DNA of 64,000 nt from Antennarius striatus (lineage: Eukaryota; Chordata; Actinopteri; Lophiiformes; Antennariidae), in the NCBI RefSeq assembly GCF_040054535.1, contig NC_090784.1, positions 12,459,001 through 12,523,000 of the forward strand. Reading direction: 5' to 3'. The notes beneath the pieces are model-generated. The model worked only from the letters and a program-made list of their open reading frames with translations. It was not told the DNA's origin and did no database searches. The first letter of the stretch is position 1, and every line of letters begins with the position of its first letter. The translations under genes were made by a program, and so were the position numbers. Below, one piece after another: positions 1 through 12,800 of this stretch.

Positions 1-37
1 GGAAAAAAATATTGGCTGATTCCAGTATTTGCTTACT

Positions 38-345
38 CAGTACAGTAATCCCTCGTTACTTGTGGTTAATACATTCCAGGAACCACCCGCAAAAACAAAA
101 TTCCGCAATATGGCGACTATTTATATCTATATAACTATTTATTTTATTATTTACGGTAATTTAAATATTTATCAACCCTCCCCATACTGATATTAAACCA
201 CTTAATATCTGTATTACCTTTTCCCACACTCTTATAGACGGATTAAAACACTTTTATGTCTCACAAGACTCATGGAAAGCAGTGCACCTCTGAATGCCGT
301 CAGCCAATAGAATGCGCGTACGGCATCACGTGACTACTTACTAAA
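38..345 (+). mobile_element. mariner/pogo-like MITE remnant
   Basis: The stretch opens with CAGTAATCCCTCGTTA, which resembles the terminal sequence of Tigger/pogo-type non-autonomous mariner elements. It continues into AT-rich sequence. I could not find the matching right-hand terminal repeat, so the end is approximate and the family is an inference from the end motif only. Confidence 0.35.
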
Positions 346-1089
346 AATGTACGATGTAGTGAAGCCTGTACATTTAGATGTGACCACTTCTAGACCAATG
401 ACATTCAGCAGTAGGTGGGTGGTGCATGGGGGACCTGAACTCATGCTTTCAGATTCTCTGAATTCTCAGATAGGCCCATGACTATCTTATCCCAATCGAG
501 AGCCTTTTTTTTTTTTTTTTTTGGTTGATAAAAATAGAAGCTGCTGTTTCCAACAGGTATTGTGTGGGGTGATACACAAGGGAGCATACTGTCCCTCAGT
601 CCTCTGATATCTCCTCCTTGTACCTGGAACCACTGACCGCTGTTACAGCCTGTGTCTCTATGGTTATCGAGACAAAACAGGAGGTTCTTAGGAACTATGC
701 AGCCATTAGGCGAGAAGTGATACACTTTGAAGCAGACTATTTGTCAGCAGCGAGTCAGTTTTTCTCTGTTTGTCTAATTTACCAGGTATTAAAATTAACA
801 AATTTGAAACACCCCGCTCTCTTCAGTGTCTGTTCACTCTACGATTCCACTGTTTTGGCTGGGTGAAACAAAATTTCCCTCTCCACCTGTAAAGAGAGAA
901 AGAATGAGATGATGCACAACACAAATCATTGGCATCATTTTTAGTGATGCATTAGGTCAATCAGATCTTTCGTCATGTATACAATTAAAGTGAAATGCTG
1001 ACAGATCGATCAAATGTCTCGGACAGAGGAACTGGGACATTAAGCTATAGATTGAAGTTGTAAAAAATGGTTTGATCATTTGGAACAGA

Positions 1090-1320
1090 TGGGGGCTGTA
1101 GTTTAGATGGTTACAGTGTCATCCCTTATCAGAGGGTCAGTGGTTCAATCCCCAGATCCCAAAGTTGACATAAAACAACTTCCTTCCCAGAGAAGGCTGT
1201 AGACCCATAACGGCTAGCCATTCAACCTCAGGGATAGGTAAAATGCAGAGAACAATTCAGAACATTCTGAAATGTATAATTTCATGTCATAATGAAGCTG
1301 TCTCTTCTTTGCATTAGTAC
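1090..1320 (+). mobile_element. tRNA-derived SINE fragment (head C)
   Basis: The head has a pol III A-box-like TAGTTTAGATGGTTA and a B-box-like GGTTCAATCCC at 1142-1152, spaced as in a tRNA, followed by unrelated tail sequence. It differs from the two SINE families seen repeatedly elsewhere in the window. It does not fold as a functional tRNA with paired ends, so a SINE is the better reading. Confidence 0.5.
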
Positions 1321-2634
1321 AAAGGATCAGAATCTGATTTTAATTGCAGATAGGTGTTGCTTTCATAGGATACTTACACATACAACATGCAGCATTCCAT
1401 TTACTGACTAAATAGAATCCTTTGTGTGACATAATGTAATGCTATCCAACAGTCCTCCAGTAAGTAGTCAAATCAAATGTCAGATCTCAATTTGGTTTAA
1501 ATGTGTTTTTCTGTCACATGTGTCACAATGAAAACTTAAATACACAAAATAAGCACGATAAACTGTTCATCAACTGCACCTCTTTCAAGGGATGCAAGGA
1601 TATCAAAATTGAGGGCCTATTCTTCCAAGACCTGACCCCAGACAGTCACAATGTACATTGATGTTTGAATTCGTACAGCGAGTGCATGTTCCTTGAAATT
1701 CAAAGCATGAATGGATGTGTGAATGTATTGTTTACCACATCACCCCTGACTGGATGTTGTAATGGCCATTCAATAGTGTTTAGATAGACCTTTTAGATTT
1801 TCATTGATTAGTCCAACAAAGGGGAAATTTGCTTGATTATGGCAGCAGAGGAGAGTTCATACATAATAATGTACATACATACATATGTAACATATGATAT
1901 ACATACAGTGTTAGCTAGATGTGTAGCTAATCACAGAATATAATGCATACACTACTACATTTTGTTAGTTGGTAGTGTTATTTCTAATGTGTTTTTTATG
2001 AGCAGCATGCTGCTGAACAGCTGATCCCTTCTGAGTGACTATGAATATAAGTTGTGTAAGTGCTGAAGTCATATTGACCTTAAGGCAAGTTGTCTCAGTT
2101 TCTGCTCCTGTACCGTGGGAGAGGCAAAGTCAACAGTCACGACAAGAAGTAATTACTGCTTTTTAGGGTCATCCAAAAAAAAATCTTCAAAAGGTTCAGT
2201 TATTTCTGGCATTTCTCCACTGTTAACAGGTGTTATCAGGTCACACTGTTCAAGACTAAGTAATCATTTTAATTACTCCAGCCATTCACCAAGATCACAA
2301 AGGCAGACTGACACAAGCTATGGCATGGAGGTATGAAGCACTGGGGTTTAATTCTAACACACTTTACATGGAAATGTGTATTTTTAGCACAAGCTCATCT
2401 TCACAAAATTCACATTTGCTTTTGTGTCTTTCATTTTAGCGACACTGTATTCTCTAGATGGCAACCCTGATGTGATACACTGTCAGCTTGAGACAAACTT
2501 CAAAATAAAGTCAAGCCAAAAGTACATTAATAAGTCTAATTTCTCCTTCTTTGTATGACTTCCTGTGGTGAAGAGTGTGTTGCTGCCTAACGACGAGACG
2601 ATCACAGGCGTCTCATCCTCAAGAAAATGGATGG

Positions 2635-2667
2635 ATGAATGGATGAATGGATGGATGGATGGATGGA
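2635..2667 (+). repeat. (GGAT)n short tandem repeat
   Basis: Repeats of GGATGGAT with GAAT interruptions. Such runs often mark the 3' end of a fish SINE; here no body is recognisable on either side. Confidence 0.7.
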
Positions 2668-2679
2668 CAGTTGACAGAC

Positions 2680-3132
2680 ATAATCTTTAAATTTTTATTA
2701 CATTTTTTATTTTATATGCTGGTTCGATCCCTGAACGTAAGTTAAGAAAAAACACTCTAGTTAGTAGTTCAAATGCATGCATACATATATTAGTGAGGAC
2801 AGGCCCCTGTAGCGCGCGCGCACACACACACACACACACGCACGCACGCACGCACACACACACACATACACACACACACACAAGGGGGCCTGTAGGCATG
2901 CAAGGGAGGAAGAGTGGAGGGCAGCTCCTTCTTGATGCGCCCCAAATGAGCAATTTGTAAAGGGCCTTGAGCCTTGCTCAAGGGTGCCTCGGCAGTGCTC
3001 CAGAGGTGAGCTGACACCTCCCACTGTCAGCTCACACACCGGGTGTTTTTTTTTTTAGGCAGGAGCGGGAATCAAACTGCTGATCTTGAATTATAGGACG
3101 ACCCGCTCTACTGCTAAGCCACTGCCGCCCCA
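2680..3132 (-). mobile_element. tRNA-derived SINE, family A, copy 1 with internal (CA)n
   Basis: Read on the minus strand, it starts with GGCGGCAGTGGCTTAGCAGT, a tRNA-like A box, and has a B box close to GTTTGATTCCC. A body follows with a GAGCTGACA...GGAGGTG(T)CAGCTCA segment shared with the copies at 13862 and 39457. A CA/GT tract (about 2816-2882) lies near the 3' end, followed by a short unique tail. Confidence 0.75.
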
Positions 3133-3242
3133 AATTTTCTATGTCAATGTCATGTTTTATATATTTTATGTCAAGCAAATTGAAAACCCCTGTTTTTGAA
3201 ATGTGCAAGCTCATCAGCCAGAAGTCTTCATGCAGGTCAATT

Positions 3243-3562
3243 CTTATCTGTATGCCCAGGGTCGAGAACCACCTTCCTCTTACAGAGTCGGGGAGGCTGG
3301 AGCCTATTCCTGCTGACATGGGGCAGGAGGTGTGGTACACCCTGGACAGGTCATCATTTCATCACTGAGAAAAAGAAACAAATACTCCCACTACTAGCAC
3401 TTCAGTCACCAACACACCCATGTTTTTGGATTGTAAGAAGCCACAGCACCAAGATGGAATTCCCACAGATACAGGGAGAACATGTAAACACTGCACAGAA
3501 AGGTCCTGAGTCTGGACTTGAACCCAGAACCTTCTTGAGGTGAGGTAACAGTGCATCAACAA
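3243..3562 (-). mobile_element. tRNA-derived SINE, family B, diverged copy
   Basis: Minus-strand copy of the family best preserved at 34140-34493. It has the CTTGAACCCAGAACC B-box region, a GTGTTTACATGTTCTCCCTG body and a GGCTCCAGCCTCCCCGACTC tail. It lies just beyond the 3' end of izumo1. It is more diverged than the other copies, so it is probably an older insertion. Confidence 0.65.
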
Positions 3563-4005
3563 TCCTTATCACAAACTTTTTTTAACCTCCTGTTCTCATG
3601 TCATCACAGCTGGGCTTGCTGTCCTGATTTATGGCAGTGTTTCAAGACTCTAACTGCTCTTCTCCCGCCCATTATAGTAGTTATAAAATTCTTCGGCAAA
3701 AATATTTCCACATCCCTCGATGGTCTATACACTTTACCCAGTTTCCCATTAATTGGGGGAAAATTGGACAACGCATTGTATTGAGACTCATATTTCAGAG
3801 GTTTATTTTGACACAGAAAGGTCTTGGATATTTCACTTTAATAAAATAACAATATCACAATACAAAGTAAAAACTAATCATAAGGGAAAGTGTGGCATTC
3901 AAAAATCTACCAAGGTGAATGTGAAGAACTGTCAAAATACTAGCATACTACAAAAATAAAATACTGCAAAAGTACTACAAAATACTACTAACACTATAAC
4001 AATAA

Positions 4006-4011
4006 TTTATT
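4006..4011 (-). terminator. candidate poly(A) signal for izumo1
   Basis: AATAAA on the minus strand, about 350 bp beyond the izumo1 stop codon at 4359. This is the nearest canonical hexamer that I noticed downstream. No cleavage site can be verified from sequence alone. Confidence 0.35.
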
Positions 4012-4358
4012 TACAATTAATGAAACACTATCAATATTATTACAGTAATAATTATTGTGTAAATAAATGTAATGACCAGAATATGAAGTGGAGTAAAATG
4101 TATTGCATGCCATAAGAGAATTATAATGGAACGCTCTGAGGTTGGAACTTATTTTGAAAGTGAATTACATCACTGTATTTTGCATCGCTATCTGAGTAAA
4201 TTCCTCTGCAAAGCACTGATAAAGTTGTGCATACTGCCCTCCAGTGGTGGAACGAGACACATGCAGATTTACAATAAGCTACGATATACAGTATTGAAAA
4301 TCTTTGTAGAAAACCAGGGAAGTGATAAATGGACTTCAGTCTATTTATCTTCCTAACT

Positions 4359-6776
4359 CTAACAATCATAAAATTCGTCCTCTGGATCTTCCTCTTCCTG
4401 ATGACTTATTGGGTTTGGTGTTGTTGCCCAAAAATAACCAGCCCTGCAACAGCAAAAGAAAATGTTGGGGATATGTTACCAACTCATGCAAGTTCATTTA
4501 CTGGAGCAAGGAAATCAATGTATTGGTTTCTTCACTGTTAATGTCTAAAAATTGTGACAATAATTGAATGGTTTTACCCCAGCAAGAGGAAGAACAGCAG
4601 GAATCCAGAAGTGAAAGCGGCAGTCAGGAGCAGTGTTAATGGAGAGAGAAGGGGAGGGGGACCATCATCGAGGGGACGAGGATCAACAGGCTTAGGGAAT
4701 TGGTGTCCTGAGAGGACAGACTGGTCAAATATGTCCTGTAGCACTGAGTGTCCCGTCAGAAGTCGGGGGGTCACTGGAAGAGAAAGAAAACAGATGAGGA
4801 ATCAATTTCACCTTCAGGACATAAAGAAAAAGCTGAGGAACAAATGTAGGAGTATAAGCATAAATCAGAAGTATTATTTTCAGAGGACATACAGCAAATT
4901 CATGTGGAGAAAATTAATATTTACATGGAAAAATCTATGAATGTACAAGTACGTATAGAAAAATAGCCACCCACTCATTCACATTTATCTGTACAGATCC
5001 AGCAGCGTCCATGATTGATGAAGATAAGGATGGTCATTTAACACAACTCTCATTTCCTGAACTGTCAACAAAGTTATTTTTAAGCTAGGATTTCAATCTC
5101 TTATAATTTGCTTCTGTTTGGGTTTTTCCTTCACTGTAATTATTCTCAAAATAATCAGTAAATAAACATGTGTTATATCCATGATCTCATTAGATACTAT
5201 CTAAAAATAAAATCAATAAAATCAAATTTATGCCCACATAAAACACAGCATTACATATATTTGCAACAAACTGTATGATTTTAACTTTCAGTTAACATTA
5301 ACATTTTTAACATCGCTCACAAGCTGGCTCTACTGCATTGAAAAAAGTGGGACACATGGGCGTCTATCAGAACTAGTGCGTGGCAGGGTGTTGGCTGAAG
5401 GTGACAAAAAGTAACTCAGCAGCAGAATGGCGTTGGCAGAAAGGAGAACCTGAATAAAGCCTGAAGGCAGGGTTTTAATAAAATCACGGACCACCAAACC
5501 ATCTACAGCCACTTATCTGCCCTGCAGGTCACGGGTTCTACTGGAGCATATCCCAGCTGGCTATGGGCGAAAGTTGGGGAACAACCCAGTAAAACAACAG
5601 CCACAGATGTATTTATGGACGAAACATTCATATTCCTTTTAAACACCACTTGAAGTATTACTGAAAAACCTGTACGGTATATTTCAGGTGCAAGTATCCT
5701 CTAAGTGTTTAAAGAGTAAAAGAGTAAAGGGTACACATTCTACAGATCTTTCTCCTTCTACTGATGTGCCTTGTTACCTGTGAGATAGTAGTATAGTCTG
5801 ACAATTGAGAGGCCGCCTGAGAGGATCTCACACAGGTAGGTGCCCTGATCCTGCAGGATGGTTGGGCGGATGGAGTAGAGGTCGTCCAGACCTGAAGTCA
5901 TCTCTTTGAATTGATCCCTCACCTGACTTTTCACCTGCACAAGAATAAAGTCTTACTAATAGTCAACACAGGAATCGTTTATATTAATCTCCATAGATAC
6001 AAATACACAGTTGTTCTGCTCTGACTGGCTCAGACAGAGTACTCACATTAAAGAAGCTCTTCCAGCACAAATATATAATATTTTATAATTATAAAATACA
6101 CATCACATAAACAACATTTTTGTGCAGGTGTTCGAAAGCTGAATGGTAGAGTTTTAAACCTTGCTAATCTATTCATGATTTAAATTACAGAAAGGACCTG
6201 ATCAACGCATTTTTTCAAGAAAAAACATATCTCATTCTCTGAACCTAGCTTGATAACTATATTTTGAGAAAATGGACATTAGAAAAATAGTAAACATGTA
6301 AGACCTTTGGGTGAATCTGCCAAAGACTGACAAAGCATAGAACGTCCTGTTCTTGCTTCAATCACCTACATTATTGTCACTCCCAGCCAATCAATGGTAC
6401 ACAAATAAAGGTCACAGGTGTTACCTTTGTTACTCTGTAGCGGTGGTAAGCATCTCCTTCAGCTTTCAGATTTCATACTAAACTAAGATAACTGTCCCTT
6501 GATCCCGGCCCCAAATTAAAAAAATATGATAATATCAATTTTTCCGTTTCTGGACAGCCAACATGCATGTCTCCTGAAATATGGAGCTATCACTTCAAAG
6601 GAATTGCGATGACCTTTAAAGGTCCACCTTTTACCAGGCGTGTGTGTTTACCTGTTCTGAAAACATCCAGATCATCACAATGTCGTCTGGTAATTGAAAT
6701 GACACATTGCACCACATTTGGCTGCTGCTGCCCTCTCTTACTGTCATTTCTCTAACTGAAATAAACACACACAAAC

Positions 6777-6861
<85 letters not shown>

Positions 6862-9800
6862 GAGAGAGAGAGAGAGAGAGAACATTCACAATGGAGCAGC
6901 TCTCGTAGTTAATGATAATACTTAAGCCCAGTCTCTGAGGATTGGAATAGAAGTGATGATATGCTAGACAGTGGCTGTGCTTTACGGGGTTGATACGAAT
7001 ACCATCACGTGTGGGAGTCAACTGTCACCTTGCATAAAGAAGCCAAAGACTTAAAGAGTACCTTTGGTGCACTGTGTGAAAGATATATGTTAAGTGGAAG
7101 TAAAACCCTTCTGCTTAGAGCATTTCAAAGATAAAAAGTGGATTCTTATGAAAGTGAAAATATAATTATGTAAGGTTGTGTCAAGTCTGGATTAGTGCAA
7201 CCTTTTTCCTTTTAGAGAAATGTGATGTAACAATGTCCATAATCCAATATATTGGACAGATTACGGATACTCACAAGGGCAGTCCATAGGAAACTCACAG
7301 GAATCGTACCTGCAGAGTTCACAGTTGTATTGGCCCCCTCTTGTCTGGAAACCTGATAGGTGCATGAAACTAATACTTACAAATGCATTTAAAGACATTG
7401 TACAACTGAAATAAAATTGTGATAGTGACACACAAAAAGAATACAAACACTCACCACATGGAGGGACACATTCATTACCTGTGAAAAAAATAGACTGATT
7501 ACTAAACTTCATTTTGATTGAGTATGAATCAGTCCCATCTGCCTGTTTCCATTAATCTCTACATTAATTGAAATGCTGCATTAAAGTAACAGTAACAGTA
7601 ACTAGAAACAGAGAGAGAGACAACAGATCAGAGGGAGCTACAGTTTCCTAATGATGGACTGGCTGAATGAAAAGATGAATGAAAGGGGGAAGAGGCCGGG
7701 TCTCACCTCTAGGCAGTTTGGAGGCAGCAGTGATAAAATTGTCTTGTGCGTTCTGCAACCTTTCTTCATACACCGTTTCTGGGAAAGAAGACAAAATGGT
7801 GAAGGAGGAGCAGGAGGAGGAGGAAGAGGAGAGGGAGGAAGACCAAAAAATTAACTTAAAGCATCCTGGGGATATGTGGGCTCTAGGGCATCCTTATAAA
7901 AATTTTCATTTCCAGTCCTCATTTCCATGGGCAGTTGCAATGTAGCCGCAAGAGGGCACAAGCCAGTGTCTTATTATGCTGATCCTAAGCCCGGATAAAA
8001 ACAGAGGGTTGTGTCAGGAAGGGCATCCAATGTAATACTTTTGCCAAATCAAACATGCAAATCAAATCTATGACTTCAATACTAGATCGGTTGAGGCCCG
8101 GGTTAACAATGACCACCATTGGTGCTGTTCACCTACAGGGTGCTGGGGAAAATTGGACTACTGTTGGTCAAAGAAGGAGAGGAGGAAAGTGTATTTGTAG
8201 AGAGAGACGCTGTGTTTCCGGGAGACCAGAGGCCTGTACCATAAAGCTTGATTAACCTAGCCGGGCTTCCTCCTACTTATCTGGCTTCACTTAACGAGAC
8301 ATCCGCCCTCCGGATTTTCGGTACCATAAAGCTGGCTATCAACTCACTACTCTAGAATTGTGCTCGCTCACATAAAAAGGGCGGAGTTGGCTGCATGCGA
8401 CCAATCGCTAGGGGTGGGCGGATCGATCCAAATATCGATATTATCGATACTAAGCAAGTACTTGGATCGGATCGATACTGTTGTCCTGTGATCGATACTT
8501 TGCTCCGCCACCAATTTCCTCAAAGCGCAGCTTCTCTGTGCAAATAGCACACCCCCCTCTCTCTTTCGCCCAGCGCCTCCTGCTACTCTCTGAGTCTCTG
8601 CCTGAGTGAGTGACTCAGACACACCTTTAGCCCCTCCCCCTACCTGGCCACTGGCCTGCTGCATCCTCCGGACAGAGACAATGTACTCTTGCAGAGACTT
8701 TTCAGCCAAAAAATCAACAATACCCACGTAATCTGTTTTTCACAATGTAATTGGGTATCAATTTTAGGAGACTGGTTCAATGGTTATATGTTCACCCAGT
8801 TGAAAAAAATCTTGTTTTACTAAGGGCTACAGCTATCCATTACCCAAGGAATCGATTAATCTATTGATTAATTCTATTACTAAAGTAATCAGCTAAAAAT
8901 ACAAGGTTCACATATGTTATTGATATTGTTATTTATGTGACTGCTTTCCTACTTGGTCTGAATTGTAATGACATAAATAAAAGTTATATAGTGAATGAGA
9001 AGAAACACCATTTCCATCAGTGTAATATTTACTACCCCAAAAATGAGTCTCTCATAATCTCTAACTTATTGTGAACCATGTACATTAAAGTGCTAAACAA
9101 ACTTTAATTCCTGAAATAACGTTACGTTACATTGCTGCTTTTTTTGGTTTGACTCTCTTGACTTTTGTTCTGAAACAGTTGTTGTAGTAGAAGTATTTTA
9201 TTTTTTTATACTGTTAAAGTTTGCATTGTAGTTATTTATTAGAAAATGAAACATTTTTATTGCCCAAAATATTTGTGCTGTGTTTATCACAATTATAATA
9301 AACTAACTCGGGGGGCAATTATTCAATGATCATGACATTTCCAAGCAAAAAGTATCTGTATCGTATCGATATCGGCCGATACTACCCTGTATTTATTTGG
9401 TATCGGAATGATACCACAATTCCCAGTATCGCCTACCCCTACTGTGCACCAAGATCCATCGGGATCTCATAAAACGGACAGGCCATTTTCCAAGAGAACT
9501 GACTGGTCAGTAGGTGCGGCTTTTATACCTGCTGAGCTCTTATCCTGAACTTATCCTGCTCCAAAGCAGGTTAGGTGTTCAGCATAGGTTACCACGACAA
9601 CGTAGCCCGATGGAAAGTAAGCCACCTTTATGGTACTGAAAAGCCAGGGTTAAACCTGAAGTTATCTCGCTAAGTCGTAATCCAGCTTTATGGTACAGGC
9701 CTCAGGTAGAAAGGTAGCAAGGTGAGAAGTTTAGGAGCAGGGTTCAAGTTGTTCTATCATGGTGTAGATAGGAAGAGAAATGGAGAAGGAGTGATCTTGA

Positions 9801-12800
9801 AGGAGGAGTTTGTTAGGAATGTCCTGGAGGTAAAAAGAGTGTCAGGTAGAGTATTGAGTCTGAAGCTAGAATTAAGGGTGTGATGTTCAATGTTGTTAGT
9901 GGGTATGCTCCACAGGTAGGATTTGAGCTGGAGGAGAAGGAGAAATTCTGGTTGGACTTTGATGATGTGATGCAGAGCATACCTAGAAGAGAGAGAGTTG
10001 TCATTGGTGCAGACTTCAATGGACATGTTGGTGCAGGAAACAGAGGTGATGAGGTGGTGATGGGCAGGTTTGGTATCCAGGAGAGGAATGCAGAATGAAA
10101 GATGGTGGTTGACTTTACCAAAAGGATGGAAACAACTATAGTGAATACTTTCTTCCAGAAGAGGCAGGAACATAGGGTGACCTATAAGAGTGGTGGTAGG
10201 AGCACACAGGTAGACTACATCTTGTGTAGACAGTGTAACCTGAAGGAGATCAGTGACTGCAAAGCAGTGGTAGGCAATAGTGTAGCCAAACAGCATAGGA
10301 TGGTGGTGTGTAGGATGACTCCGGTGGTGAGGAAGATGAAGAGGGCAAAGACAGAGCAGAGGATGAAATGGTGGAAGCCGAAAAATGAAGAGTGTTGCAT
10401 GACTTTTAGGAAGCTAATGTGATCAGGGAGACAGGTACGAGAGTACTTGGTGTGTCATCTGGAAGGAAAGTAGATAAGGAGACTTGGTGGTGGAATGAGG
10501 AGGTACAGGAGTGTATAAAGAGAAAGAGGTTAGCTAAGAAGAAGTGGGACACTGAGAGGACTGAGGAGAGTAGACAGGAGTACAGGGAGATGCAGTGTAA
10601 TGTGAAGGTAGAGGTAGCAAAGGCCAAACAAGGGGTTTATGACGTATGCTAGGTTGGACAGTGAGGAAGGAGAGACTGATCTATACAGACACAGAGACAC
10701 AGTTCTATGGCAAGACACAGAGACAGAGATGAGAAGGATGTGCAGCAGGTTAGGGTGATTAAGATAGGGATGGAAGTGTATTGACAGGTGTCAGTAGTGT
10801 GATGGGAAGATGGAAAGAGTACTTTCAAGAGTTGGTGAACAAGGAAAATGAAAGAGAACAAAGACTAGAAGAGGTGACTGTTGTGGACCAGGAAGTAGCA
10901 AAGATTAGTCAGAATTAAGTGAGGAGGGCATTGAAGAGGATGAAGAGTGGAAAGGCACTCGGTCCTGATGATATAAATGTGGAGGTATGGAAGTGTCTAG
11001 GCGAAGTGGTAGTAGAGTTTCTGACTGGGTTGTTCAACAGGATCTTAGATAGTGAGAAGATGCCCAACGAATGAAGGAGAAGTGTGCCGGTGCCCATTTT
11101 TAAGAGCAAGGGAGATGTGCAGAGTTATAGCAACTACAGAGGAATAAAGCTGATGAGCTTTACAATGAAGTTATGGGAAAGAGTAGTTAAAGCTAGACTA
11201 AGGACAGAAGTGAGCATTTGTGAGCTGCAGTATGGTTTCTTGTCAAAAAAGAGTACTACAGATGCAGTATTTGCTTTGAGGATGTTGATAGAGTAGTACA
11301 GAGAAGGCCAGACGGAGCTGCATTGTGTTTTTGTAGATCTGGAGAAAGCTTATGACAGGGTGCCCAGAGAGGAACTGTGGTATTGTATGAAGAAGTCTTG
11401 AGTGGCAAAGAAGTATGTTAGAGTGGTGCAGGACATGTATGAGGACTGTAAGACAGTGGTGAGGTGTGCTGTAGGTGTGACAGAGGAGTTCAAGGTGGAG
11501 GTGGGACTGCATCAGGGATCAGCTCTGAGCCCCTTCTTGTTCGCTATGATGATGGACAGGCTGACAGACGAGGTTAGACAGGAATCTCCATGGACTACGA
11601 TGTTTGCAAATGACATTGTGATCTGTAGTGAGAGCAGGGAACAGGTGGAGGAGAAGATAGAGAGGTGGAGGTTTGTCCTGGAAAGGAGAGGAATGAAGAT
11701 AAAAGAGATGCTGACAATGTCCAGTGGTCTCTTTCACCACAGATGACAGAGACCACCACAAGGTGTGCCTGTGCACACCTTTTGTAGGTTACTTGTGTAC
11801 AAGTAAATTACTGGCAGGCCACATGCCCTTTTCTCTCATGAAGAAAGTTCTGTTTCCATTTGTTCCCCTGAAAGAGCCAGTTTTTATTCATGCTTTCTGA
11901 ACAGGTTAATGTTTTTTTACTTGGAAGTCTAGGCCTTCAGTTCTTTGGGCTGGGACGTCTTTAATTTACGAGAAAAAGGATTATTCAGCTCTTTTTGCAC
12001 TTTATTTTTAATTCTGAGGTTTGTGTTTTCTTCAAACTAACATAAAGGTTTGAAATGTATTTTCCTGGGTCTACTTTTATTTATGGTGAGGTAAAAGAGC
12101 TATCTGTGCACTCAGTTAAACATATCCTACATTGAAAATTGATATTAAATGATAATGTGGATAATGTGGATAGGATCAGGAATGGGTACATCAGAGGGAC
12201 AGCACATGTTAGAGGTTTTGGAGATAAAGTCAGAGAGGTCAGACTGAGATGTTTTGGACATGTCCAGAGGAGAGATAGTGATATATTGGTAGAAGGATGC
12301 TGAGTTTTGAACTGCCAGGCAGGAGACCTAGAGGAAGACCAAAGAGGAGGATTATGGATGTAGTGAAAGAGGACATGAAGGTAGTTGGTGTGAGAGAAGA
12401 GGATGCAGAAGACAAGGTTAGATGGAGGCAACTGATTTGCTCTGGCGACCCCTGAAGGGAAAAGCCGAAAGGAAAAGAAGAATATTTCCATGGCCAGTTG
12501 ATTGTCAGTGAAAATGTTACACTACCAGAATTGTCCTTTCCATGAAACTCTTTTAGCAGAGAGGAAATCTCTGCTCCCATAATTTCTTTGAGCTGTTTGT
12601 CATAACCTTTAGCTGTTGAGAAAAAGGAAAAATATTTCACACAATCATAATCTATCATGGTCACTGTACACACATATGAATATTTTCAATTGTAATTTAG
12701 AGCTCATTTATTGGACTTGAATAAAACACAAAATGATCAAATGTTAGCAGATTTTACACACCAACTCTGCCAGCTTTGATTACTGCCACATTTTTTTCCA

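Larger units (their letters stand above)
7925..12485 (+). mobile_element. RTE-like non-LTR retrotransposon, decayed, inside izumo1 intron 2
   Basis: Plus-strand LINE, antisense to its host gene. The 5' leader (7925-8226) is interrupted by another element and resumes at 9703. An AP-endonuclease domain (about 9780-10340) shows VSGYAPQ, IGADFNGHVG and QVDYIL. The reverse transcriptase (about 10920-11740) shows GPDDI, YRGIKL, FVDLEKAYDRVP and GLHQGSALSPFLF. The catalytic box reads FANDIVI instead of FADD, and several in-frame stops and frameshifts occur (for example at 10096-10098), so it is dead. The 3' end (about 12150-12485) encodes a GYIRGTA/RWFGHV-type segment and ends GGCGACCCCTGAAGGGAAAAGCC. 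About 400 bp (11750-12150) does not look like the element and may be a later insertion or replacement. The RTE/Expander-like assignment is by motif memory. Confidence 0.85.

Noticed and set aside
4329..4541. Plus-strand 70-codon hydrophobic frame with CCC motif
   Set aside because: It lies opposite izumo1 exon 9 and its acceptor; the hydrophobicity comes from the complement of the acidic-tail codons and pyrimidine tract.
5330..5502. Alternative last exon of izumo1 encoding a hydrophobic segment and stop
   Set aside because: It is in phase with exon 7 but its acceptor (GGCTGTAG) lacks a pyrimidine tract. The exon at 4773-4578 has a strong acceptor, continues the Ig strand as YYYLTVTP, and leads to a further phase-matched tail exon.
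6631..7021. VCVCVC/THTHTH-type frames here and at all CA/GT tracts
   Set aside because: Products of dinucleotide repeats, which lack stop codons in every frame.
9757..10296. 179-codon minus-strand frame
   Set aside because: Antisense shadow of the endonuclease domain of the RTE-like LINE.
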